Assembly (NCBI GenBank): GCA_036897445.1
Contig: JAYMTL010000174.1
Span: forward strand, 1 to 31,573
Length of the DNA stretch: 31,573 nucleotides
Reading direction: 5' to 3'
From: Pelargonium tetragonum
Taxonomy: Eukaryota; Streptophyta; Magnoliopsida; Geraniales; Geraniaceae
This document shows positions 12,401-21,486 of this stretch, piece by piece. How positions within the stretch are numbered: the first letter of the stretch is position 1; every line of letters starts with the position of its first letter. Made by a program: the position numbers and the translations under genes. The notes under the pieces were generated by a model. That model did no database searches and was not told where the DNA came from. It worked only from the letters and a program-made list of their open reading frames with translations.

Positions 12401-13500
12401 TATATATTCAGATTTGAAGAAAAAGGAGCCTCTCCCTCTTTATTAGAATATTAGAATTCATACTTGTCTGGATTTGTTCCTTTCCTTGTCAAATAAAGAA
12501 AATAAAAAGGGCGTAAAACCTATCAAATGTAGGGAAACCCCTTCGCCTCAAATCTATTTTAACTTACTAAAACGAATCTTCTTTTATGGACAATTACGGA
12601 TACTGACTACAAGGCGCCTCCTAAAGATCATACGGAAACTCCCCTAAAGAACTTGTATGAAATTACCATACTGCAAGGGCGTTTTTCTAAAATAAGGATC
12701 CCTTTTAGCTTTACTTCAGCTTCATTCTCTAGTTAGGGTCTACCTTTTTTTTTATTAACTTTCCTTTCTAACCCTGAAAAAAAAGGACTCAACGAATTCC
12801 TCTGACTTTTACTAATTAGAGGGGATTCCCTTTATATTATTAGCATTTACTTGCGTAGGAAGCCCCTTTTTCATTTTTAATAAAAGACTTGAAATATCCA
12901 ACTAAGACCAGTACTAAAGTCTTTTTTTGGAGGGCTATTCCTTACCTCTACTTCCTTTAACTCAATTCGAGGACTCATCAGAGACTCTCTAAAATCTTCC
13001 TGGTTCTATTTACCGAATATTTATAAGACTCAAATTTGTAGTACTAAAGCCCCTTTCATCAAAAAGGGAACCTACTTCATTCAATAATTCATTATAATTA
13101 ATAAAGTGCTAATTGAGACAATAGAATAACCAGGAATACGAGAAAACTATCCTATAATTGAAAGCGGAAATCCTATTCTAGCAGGCACTAGCATAACAAA
13201 TAGAAAGCCCTTTTAAGAGTTCTCGTTTCTTATGCGTCTTACCTACCCCTCACCACCCACTTTTTTAAGAACTCAAATCTAGTCACTCTGGTTCCAATAA
13301 CACTCTGAGGTCCGTCCTGGGAAACTATCTCCGCATTTTCTTTTCAATTTAGACTTCTTTACTAAAAGACAAGAAACTCTTAGGCCTCTGAATGACTATG
13401 TTCTACATTCCTTGTCTAGTCAAGCCATAGTCTATAAAGAAGTCCCTGCGAGATAATAAGACGGAATACACGGATCAAATCAGATCTTGCCAAAACCTCT
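9450..13500. other. AT-rich, pyrimidine-leaning gene-free stretch
   Basis: No gene recognised. C exceeds G on the + strand in the right half (line 12541: 13 C, 6 G; line 13201: 21 C, 7 G). Open frames of about 60 codons at 10844-11035 and 11377-11559 have no recognisable product. Confidence 0.6.
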
Positions 13501-14290
13501 ATCTATAATATACATTACCTCAGTTTCGATACTTTCCTATTTGACCCGTTTAGAATCCAGCTTTGAATTTCATTACCTTTCTTTTGAATTGCATGACTTT
13601 GCTGTCTCACTTTTTAAGGAGTTCCTTGGTCAATTGTGAATCCTTTACCTTAGACTGAGATCTAGGGCTATTTTCACTAAGCAGAGACTCAGACATACGA
13701 AATCAACTAAGAGAAAAAGAATCCTGATAGTCTTCCTCGTACTTGTATAAGTCAGGCTTTACACTTTTCTTGCTTTTTAGAAGCTTTTCTTTTTATACTA
13801 TAAGACTACAAAAGGGACTTCCTAACTTTTGAAAAGCTTAGGTAATGTATATTATAGAAAATCCAGGGTTCAAACCTCATAAGACAAAAAAAACCTTTTC
13901 TTAGACTTATCTATTGGAAAACCTTATAACCCATCAACTTCGAAACTGAGTTACCTTTTCTTGCGTATACACCTACAACTGAGACTTCTACTGCTGGTTT
14001 ACTTGACTGAACTGATTCTGAGCTAACTGACTGACACCCCCTTCTTAATTACATTACCTTATCTGCGATACCTTACTACTTGTTGCTATACCCATCTTCT
14101 TTCGTTGACTTAGTTTTCTTTCAATTTGTATTCTTTGCTTTCTTTGTCTTCTTGCCTAACCGACCTAACAGGCTTAGTGAATTCTGAGCTAGCGGGTCTA
14201 ACAGACTTCACTGTTCCTGCTTCTTCATTGTACTCTTTGCTCGAGCTCTACTTGTATTGTACTACTTGGAGCTTGATTAGGTAATGTAAT
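13500..14290 (+). repeat. C/T-rich block of a dispersed type
   Basis: A pyrimidine-rich block rich in words such as GAGCTAACTGAC, TGTACTCTTTG, CTTCTTC and CTATACC. The same vocabulary recurs at about 1250-1750, 16000-16300, 26680-26950 and more weakly 30640-30700 and 31260-31320. No reading frame is kept. It carries AGGTAATGTAATT elements near its end. Confidence 0.45.
14047..14059 (-). repeat. AGGTAATGTAATT element, copy 6
   Basis: Minus-strand copy of the GTA-loop sub-type. With its flank it gives the 19-bp word CTTCTTAATTACATTACCT on the + strand, identical to the one at 15771-15789. Confidence 0.8.
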
Positions 14291-14291
14291 T
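14279..14291 (+). repeat. AGGTAATGTAATT element, copy 7
   Basis: Exact GTA-loop copy in opposite orientation to the copy 220 bp upstream. It marks the join between the C/T-rich block and the G+C-richer stretch that begins near 14.29 kb. Confidence 0.75.
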
Positions 14292-14809
14292 CACTCAGCT
14301 ATACCTAATAGGGAAGAGGGGGTTCTTAGTATACTTGCGTCTTAGTGTCTTAGTTTGATATTGTATGTGGTATATAGTTAGATTAGTGAATTGAGAGGGG
14401 AAACAGCAGCGGACTTCACTAAATTCTTGTTGCTTGCTCCGCACCTTATTCTGTATCTTACTTGTTTGATCTTTTTCTTTCCTTCACTCGGTTGACTTTT
14501 GTTCTTTGAGTTTCAGTTAGATTCTGTATCCTTGTATCAGCTTGAATAAAGAGAAGCAGGAACGGCAAGAGTCTGAGTCTTAGCTATACCCACCGGAGTC
14601 ACACTGATTAGGAAAGGCATTAACGGGAGACAGCGCAAGAGCAATAGGAAGACCACCTCACCCAACGGATAGAGATAGCTGCTGCTAAGGGAGTGGAATA
14701 CGCAACTAGGAAGGGAAGCGTAGTGTACGAGGTTGCTAATAGATATAGATAGGTAGCTTGCTCTAGGTTTAGGAGATCCTCTTCAGTGTGTTATGTGTTT
14801 ATCAGTAGG

Positions 14810-14821
14810 GAAGGTGCGAAG
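14810..14821 (+). repeat. GAAGGTGCGAAG word, shared with 15165-15176
   Basis: A 12-bp word repeated 355 bp downstream in the same direction, within the G+C-richer stretch. No gene context is visible. Confidence 0.45.
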
Positions 14822-14847
14822 CCCTGAGACTCAAAGAAGAGATAGAA

Positions 14848-15045
14848 TCATAGGAAGCTGGATGCTGAATAGGAGTGAAGTCCTACCCATTCAAGAGAGA
14901 AAGCTGCTAAACGGTTCTGAGAGGAGTAAGAGTGCCCAATTCCTATCATCGCATCCCAGAAATTCCTAGCATCAAGTGCAAGAGAAAAAGAAGAATGAAC
15001 TAGATCTAGAGAATAGGATTGCCCAAGTCCTAATCTAGATGCCAT
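14848..15045 (-). CDS. 65-codon open frame built on a 29-residue tandem repeat
   Basis: This minus-strand frame begins with ATG directly after an in-frame TGA and runs 65 codons. It contains two tandem 29-residue units that start LGLGQSYS and IGIGHSYS and both carry FSL about 15 residues on. A third, partial echo (VGLHSYS) lies near the end. The period is 87 bp, a multiple of three, so the duplication keeps frame. About half of the first 20 paired residues are identical and several others are conservative (L/I, Q/H). I recognise no family. It sits in the 14.3-15.4 kb stretch, whose composition is closer to ordinary plant mitochondrial DNA. It may be a non-coding tandem duplication that happens to stay open. 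Confidence 0.2.
   Translation of the reverse strand: MASRLGLGQSYSLDLVHSSFSLALDARNFWDAMIGIGHSYSSQNRLAAFSLEWVGLHSYSASSFL
14892..15045. repeat. 87-bp diverged tandem duplication
   Basis: A unit beginning CAAGAGAGAAAG at 14892 recurs as CAAGAGAAAAAG at 14979, an offset of 87 bp. The alignment runs without gaps for at least 46 bases into the shared word TGCCCAA and then a TCCTA stretch. The two units have diverged visibly, so the duplication is not recent. Confidence 0.75.
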
Positions 15046-15115
15046 TCATTCTGCGCGATCAGATGCTTTCACTCAGTCAGAATCTTTTCGAACCAAAGAA
15101 CAGGAATCTGACAGT

Positions 15116-15128
15116 AATTGCATTACCT
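15116..15128 (-). repeat. AGGTAATGCAATT element, copy 8
   Basis: Exact minus-strand copy. Arms extend further than elsewhere: CAG(g)TAAT-GCA-ATTACTG, with one bulged G. Confidence 0.8.
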
Positions 15129-15277
15129 GTATAGTCAGTAGATCGATTCTTGTTGTGAGTCATAGAAGGTGCGAAGTTCTTTCTGTGTACATAGGATAAA
15201 AGGTACGCAAAGAAAAGGGAAATTCAAACAAACAAATAAGGAGAGGCAAACTAACAAGGTCAGCCTCTCACTCTCAT

Positions 15278-15298
15278 CCTCGCGCGCGCGTACTATAT
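15278..15298. repeat. CGCGCGCGCG tract, inverted partner of 907-925
   Basis: A ten-base CG alternation between CCT and TACTATAT. It ends the G+C-richer 14.3-15.3 kb stretch. Alternating CG could adopt unusual DNA structure or change in length by slippage, which is inference. Confidence 0.5.
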
Positions 15299-15776
15299 TA
15301 GATTAGAGGGCTTCCTTCAAGAACAAGAAAGAATACAAGAAGACAAGAGAAAGAAAATGAATAAGAAGAGAAAGACAAGAAGAATAAGACAATAGCAAAC
15401 AAAGAGACCCTTTTCAAGCTTTCCGAGATCCATGTATACAATTTGATAGGTTTTGCGTATATAGCGAGTAGGCTTTTTCTAAAAAGAGTTCCAGTTTGTT
15501 AGCTAAAACCGGTTTCTTACTTTTTGTCGTAGGTGAAATTTGAACACCCAAAAATGAAGCATTGCCTTACTAAGAGCCTCCGAATTACACCCACTTTTGA
15601 AGAAAAGTGACGTTTGATATACAACAAAAGCTTACAAAGGGCATTTTCCAAGGTATTGCAAATAAACAAAAAGAAAATTCCGTTTTGTATAGCAGCAAAA
15701 CCTTGCACTTTTTGACATTTTCATACTAGAAAACCGATCTACCTTTCCCTTTCAGACTTTGAATAACCTACTTCTT

Positions 15777-15789
15777 AATTACATTACCT
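15777..15789 (-). repeat. AGGTAATGTAATT element, copy 9
   Basis: Exact minus-strand GTA-loop copy. It shares a perfect 19-bp word with the copy at 14041-14059 and the same strand. Confidence 0.8.
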
Positions 15790-15965
15790 ATTCTTTTGAC
15801 TTTAGTTGCAACCAGACCTTTACTAGAACCTAGGCCCTGGATTCCTGAAATCTTTATCTTAAGAAAGACCCCGATTTCCTATTATTAACACGCCTAAGAC
15901 CCATAAGGAAAACAAAACTAATAGAATCCCGGAGCAATTGTAAGCCTGGGAAATCTCCATATTGA

Positions 15966-15982
15966 CTTTCTTATTAAGAAAG
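15966..15982. other. 17-bp perfect palindrome
   Basis: CTTTCTTA, a central T, then TAAGAAAG. Similar but less perfect hairpins occur at about 6368 (CCTTTATTAAGAAAGG) and 7828 (CCTTTATTAAAGAAGG), each followed by a pyrimidine run. They may be related or may reflect AT-rich composition. Confidence 0.45.
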
Positions 15983-16540
15983 CCTTTCCACTAGACTCTC
16001 CTAACTAAAGGGAAACTCTATCCTTTCTTGCATTAAATCCGAGTAAATTATGAAAATCTTTAAAGCTCCCACTTTACCTTTATCTTCTTAACTGCTAAAC
16101 CTGTTTCTTACTCTCGATTTCTCTTATTGACTCCCCTACTTTTAGACTCTGTATCACCACCTATCTGACCTATTTCAAAGCCCTTTCTAATTTGTTCTTT
16201 TTAATCCCTTACTTGAGAATCTTCCTATACAGCTTCTATTGCTAATCCTATCTCCTACCCCCTTGACTTTTGTTCATTTGTTTACCTATTTTGTTAGAAT
16301 CTTTGTTCCGCTTAGGGGAAAGACTTGAAATCACCTGTGAAAGTTCCGGATACCCTGTGAGTCAAATAGCTTGACCAATAAAATCTACTTAAACTAGATA
16401 GAAAAAAACGCAAGCAGACAACTTCTCCTACGTCTCCAAATACTCAAGCGTAAACCGAAGAAATCTCCTTTGGTAAGAACCTGCCTCTTCCTTAGCTGCC
16501 ATAAAATCCACGAGTTCAACTTCTATCATATAGAGTAAGA

Positions 16541-16590
16541 CTATACTGTGCAAAAGAACAGGAAGACTGAGTTCAAGTCGCGCAGTATAG
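16541..16590. other. stable hairpin, 11-bp stem
   Basis: CTATACTGTGC at 16541-16551 pairs with GCGCAGTATAG at 16580-16590 over 11 positions, ten Watson-Crick and one G-T. The 28-base loop contains a further GAAC/GTTC pairing. This is the longest near-perfect stem I found. It is not a tRNA: the stem is too long and no anticodon arm can be drawn. It could protect an RNA 3' end, as known for mitochondrial transcripts, but no gene ends nearby. Confidence 0.6.
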
Positions 16591-19500
16591 ACTAGAAGAC
16601 AGTAACTACAGAAGATAAAAAAGAACTTGACTTAGAAGCTGCAACTTCTTGGATTTCTAGGTCTTGTGACAAAATGCAGTAAGGTTACATCAATAAATCC
16701 CTCAATCCAAAGTGTAATAATAAGAATTATTTACACCTATAGTAAATTAGTAAATAACTAAAAAGGCAGTTAAATACGGGAGAGTTGCAAGGTAGGGGCT
16801 CTTCATAGGGATGCCCCTAAGCTTGTATTTTCTTACTCAAGTGGAGTGCCCCAGGGTTTCCGTGACAAAGAAAGATTCTTGTATTAAAATTTCTACTCAA
16901 AAGTTTTTGTTTCTTCATAACGTTGTCAATAAATTGTTTGACTTAGGAGGAATTCCACATTAATCTAAAAGTTATTCATGAGTATGTAAAGACAAAAACT
17001 CCTTGCGGGTCCTTTTTGCTTTGACAAATTGCTCAGAGGTGTAGATTTTTTTTAATGAAGACGGGAACTATTAAAGGAATCCTATCAAAAGAGTCAGTCC
17101 CTATTCACTTCTTTTATTAAAGACGTAGCCTTTTATTTTAGTCCCAAGCGGCACTTCCCTTACAAGGGTTAAATACGGCGTATTCAAGTCTAGGCTAGCT
17201 CCTGAGGATCAAGTACACACACACAAGGATTCTCTAAAAAGGGTGCCCTTGGTTTGCATACAATTTTCACTTTTTAGTAGAGAATCGACTTATTCAAGAC
17301 TTCTTTCGTCAACAGTACTTTTTGAAGGAATATATCTAACAAGCTGTTTGGAGACATAATCTTTATAAATCTGCTTTTTAAGGTTTCTTGTATTGAATTG
17401 ACTTTGCTATACCAGCTGCGTTGTAATAAAATCTCTAAAACCCTTGTCGTTTTTACTGAGTAATATAAGGGAGCTGAAGAGCTTTCTCTGTAATTACGTG
17501 ACAACTTTATCTATATAAAAAGTATGAGCTTTGATTTTGGTTTATCCTTTTTCCATTATAAAGTATCCGGAGTTTCTGTCTTTCTTCATTTTTTACAATT
17601 AATTGATAACCAAAATCAAGGGGCCGTCCCTTTTTAGTATTCACTTTTTTTTAGTCTCAAGTCAGAGCTGTGAGCTAAATATTAGATATCCTTTTTAGTC
17701 AGCTAGATTAACAATATACCTTACTCTTACTAACCTGTTTACTTGTTAAGGGTTTACTGCACAGGAGTCTCGTAGAAGTAAGTTCGCCAACATGCATATA
17801 AAAATTATAGTTATCTAAGGGCTCAAGAGTTTCTAAAAATTCCCGCTTACGTAGCTAATCTAGTGAGCATCCTCCTAGAAAGAGCTAACCACAAATTAGA
17901 CTTTAGTTTAGTTAAATATAGAAAGGGGTTGTAGATTCCCGTGCTTTACCTTTTGCGCTTTGTTAATAAATCAATTTGTTGTCTAGTACAGGACTGTCTT
18001 TTAGGCTATATTCCGGTATTCTTTATTTTGGGGAAAGAGCTCCTGTGTTTCTGGTCACTCGTGGTAAATACTAAGAATTTGACTATTTTACAGATCTAAT
18101 TAGAGGTCTAATTTCTAGCAAAAAGCTTATTTAGTGAGCCCTATAATTAAGATGTCCTGACCTGTCGGGGTTCTTTTAGTATCATAAATAGCGTAGCTAT
18201 AAAACTCTTATATCATTGGCATAACCAGTACAAAAGTCAATTCAGATCAACGACCTTGAGGGAAGACTTTCTATTAAATATTAAAAAAGTGAACTTTACT
18301 TGGTAAGTAAGAAGCAAATAGTATAGAAAATCAAACTTGTTGATGTTGATTGAGAATATAGCGGAATGCTCTTTGAGTAGTTAAAAATCCACGGTAGGGC
18401 AGTATGCTTAGTTCCTAGGCTAATTCCCTTAATTTGTGAAATTCTATAAACACGGGTTACGCGGGGCACGTACGCGTTAGTATCTGGGGCTGGGCTTCTA
18501 AAGGGATTCCTTAACATTATGAACTTTTTTTTTCAATACTTAGACTGAGCCTGTTGGCTAAGCAGATTATGCGCTCTCTACGTTTACTCTTTATGGCAGG
18601 ATTGATGAAACAGAACAAATTCAAAGAATAAGGCTCCCATTCCTTTCGTTGTTAGAACAAGGATTTATTTACGTATCCTTAATTCTAATTCTGTGATCCT
18701 GAACTATTATATTCGTGTGGAGGATAGAGAAAAATTATAGAATAGAATACTGACTGTATGTATTGGACAACCGGGCGTAATCTTCTCCTCTGAGTGGCTA
18801 ATAGGGGTCCGTTACGCTGTAATAGTCTATTTTTGTAACCCGAAGAACTTTAAAAGAGACTTGATCTCAGGCATAGAACTTCCGAGTGCTTAATAAAAAA
18901 GAAGGAAAAGCTATGTGAATAAACTCTCAAAAGATTTTTAACTAGACGACAATTTCTTTTTTGGGCAGTACTATATTGAAAAAAAAACAATTGGAACTTC
19001 TATAAACTTTTTTTTTGTACGTAAGCTTTTATTTTCGATTTTTCACTATTACGGGATTTGAACCTAGGGCTTTTCTCTCAAAAAGACTGACCGGTTTGAT
19101 TAAACTTAATTAAAGTCGACTAAAACTCTTAACGTGCGATTTCACTCCCTAATTTCTTGTATTTACAAGGTATGGGAATATTTATATAAGTCATTTTCAT
19201 TTACTTTCTTGTTTTCCGAATTACGTAATTAATATAAAACCGAAACAACCCTAAAAAAGTATAGAGCGCCTCACAAAAAAGAGCCTTGCTGTTTGGCTTG
19301 AGTTTTTAAGGTTGTCCAGGGCTTAAAGATTAGAGAAAAGACTCTAAAAAAGTAAGGGGGTTTCTCCAGAAAATATAGCTTTTATTTATAACTATAAAGA
19401 GAGTTAACACTTATACCACACTTGATAGGGCTCTTTGAAAACTCTCTGTAGGACCTAAAATCTTATCCTTGCGACTGGAACCTTGTTACATCTTTCTATT

Positions 19501-20895
19501 ATATCCGCTTACGTTTAGCCCGGTCTAGTAATTTACGTGGATTATTCCCGATTTGTTAACCTTTTTGTTTTTACGTGGGCTTTAAAGCTCAATCCCTAAC
19601 ACTTAGAAGGGCCGCTCGTGACTAAAAAGATATTCTCAGATTCTTTCTAGGACTAAGAAGCACCGGGAACAACCGCATGTCAAGATCCTAATTAGAGTCA
19701 AACTGAAAACTCCATCCTGATTCGACTATCCAAATATATAGAATCTACTTACTAATCTAATAAAATCCGCAAATATCTAAGAAAGGCTTAAGGACTAGAC
19801 ACTAAAAAAGGAACATCCTGTAAAGTAAAGGTATATATAAAGAACAGGGCATTTCCTTGTTATTATGTAAAAGTTAGCGAAGCTCCTACAAAATTTTTTT
19901 TAGAAAGCACTTATTCAAAACGAACTTTTTTTGTTAAGGTATTCTTTGTGGGCATTCGAACCCGTGTATTATTTCATTTGAGGCCCCAATCTAACTAGGT
20001 GGAATTTTACATATTTTTAATTAAATTTCATTCTTTAATTAGAGACTTATCGGGTCAAGTTCTGCCCAAACTAAGATACTGAAAATTGAAATTGCATTCT
20101 GATTAAGAGTTGTAGGTAGGCTACAGCTACCAATGCTATACCTGTACTGTCAAGGAAAAAAATTTAATAGAAGGCTTCCTATTGTATTGCAATGAGGATC
20201 ATTTTTGCTGCTAAAGTATAAAAGGGGATATAGCTACTAGCCTGAAATAAAGAAAAAGGACCTATCTAATTTAAAAAAGATATTCATAGAGAATTTCTTA
20301 CTAACTAGAAAAACTTCCCTACTACCCACTTTCTTTAAGAGGCCCTTAAACTTTGGGGAATTCCCTCAATAGAAGCTTCGGAGTATGACACCACTTAAGA
20401 AGTCTTTCTTAAAGTTTTACAACACCAAAAAGATGTTAGCAAGGGAAGCTATTTAAGCATTTCGGGCTGTACTGTATTAACAGGACCCGCAACCATAAAT
20501 ATACTATAAGAAATGAAAAAATTGTATTACCCTTCAAGTCAAGTTCGTAAAAGCCTTGTAATTCAAATGAAGGAAATTCTTAGCTTTCAGCACCCTTTTT
20601 CTTAATTTAATAAAAGGAAGATAGAACCCAAATCGCATACTAAGTATTTCCCGTATAAGTGGAGAGGATACACAAGACTTCTATTTATTCCGGGGTTTCC
20701 AAGTATAGGAGAAGCATACTTGAATCTAATGTTGAAATTTTGAGTAACTCGTTTTTGTACTTGATATAGAATATGGATCTCTGCGCTGTAGCATTCATTC
20801 AGTGCTGTAAAGTTTGGTTTCAACCTTCTTTTTTATATGAGACCCATATTTTTATAGCTTGCTTATTAAAGAATTTCGGATGTACACGCTCAAAA

Positions 20896-21486
20896 ATGAG
20901 ACCTTCTTCAAATCTATTATAAACAAAGTCTAGCCTCCACACCAATCACGAGCTTTTCCTTGTTCCTATCATATCTCGTTATAATACCACTAATACTTGG
21001 ATTTGAACTTTTCTATGCTATTTTCACTTAGGTTTCGTTTGGACCTCCCTTATGTTCTCCTTTCTTTCCACGGACTTCCTTAAAAATGAAAAAGAAAACG
21101 GTACACTAGAACTTTATTCTTTAAGCTCGTTTTGTCTACCAATTTACTCATACAACTTGCGGGGCACTGGCAAATTTTTTGTGTTTTCTTTACTTTCCCA
21201 ATACTACAACTGATGTACCAATTTGATCTAGTTTTAATGGATTGCTTCAATATTGTTCTAGGGAGTCTCGTCTTGACAATCCTGTGTGGAATACACTCTT
21301 CTTTAGCTCTTGGAATAGGGGCTAGTAATCTTAGGAACAGCTTGAAGAATCTAACAACTTTACCTACTTTATTACCTCTGGTTCTTTTTGCTACCTCCAT
21401 AGAGACGGAATGGTACCATATTCTGCTATTACTCGTTCTTTGTATGCCTCTTTCCCTTTTTAGTCTCGATAAGTTTACAAGATTGA
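20896..21486 (+). pseudogene. ccmB: ccmB relic, cytochrome c maturation protein B, split over several frames
   Basis: CcmB is the integral membrane subunit of the CcmAB transporter that drives haem delivery in cytochrome c assembly at the mitochondrial inner membrane. Collinear pieces match the angiosperm protein as I recall it: 20903-21007 (TPITSFSLFLSY, then PLILGFE), 21019-21138 (FHLGFVW, then NGTLELYSLS), 21135-21434 (LGSLVLTILCGIHS, NLTTLPTLLPL, TSIETEWYH) and 21436-21486 (LVSISLQD and a TGA stop at the usual end). A candidate ATG-AGA start lies at 20896. The span is 591 bp against about 621 bp usually. Four small losses change frame (about 5, 4, 4 and 11 bp) and one of about 6 bp does not. 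Hydrophobic segments and the short loop motifs are kept, and many replacements are conservative (V to I, L to I or M). No gene lies nearby. Identity is very secure; pseudogene status is likely but untested by RNA. Confidence 0.88.

Larger units (their letters stand above)
14290..15400. other. stretch with ordinary plant-mitochondrial composition
   Basis: Richer in G+C and in purines on the + strand than its surroundings, with more varied sequence. It holds the 87-bp tandem duplication, the GAAGGTGCGAAG pair, one AGGTAATGCAATT element and the CGCGCGCGCG tract. No standard gene recognised. Confidence 0.5.
15400..20895. other. gene-free stretch upstream of ccmB
   Basis: No gene recognised. 16.0-16.3 kb is strongly C/T-rich (line 16081: 18 C, 4 G). 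The rest is AT-rich with chance frames of 60-76 codons on the minus strand (15517, 17274, 18296, 20602). Two T-arm-like words near 19.05 and 19.95 kb do not extend to tRNAs. A short CA run lies near 17215. Confidence 0.55.

Noticed and set aside
18519-18631. Possible short frame containing AKQIMRSLRLLFMAG
   Set aside because: The ATG at 18519 is not in frame with it, and the product matches nothing I know.
19045-19120. Minus-strand tRNA-like T-arm word TAGGTTCAAATCCCG
   Set aside because: No matching acceptor stem or proper anticodon arm can be drawn upstream, and the T stem itself mispairs. The similar word at 20998 lies within ccmB, which shows how readily it arises by chance.
19945-20010. 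Minus-strand word CACGGGTTCGAATGCCC resembling a T-arm
   Set aside because: The loop is one base too long and no cloverleaf forms. It could be a decayed tRNA, but nothing else supports it.
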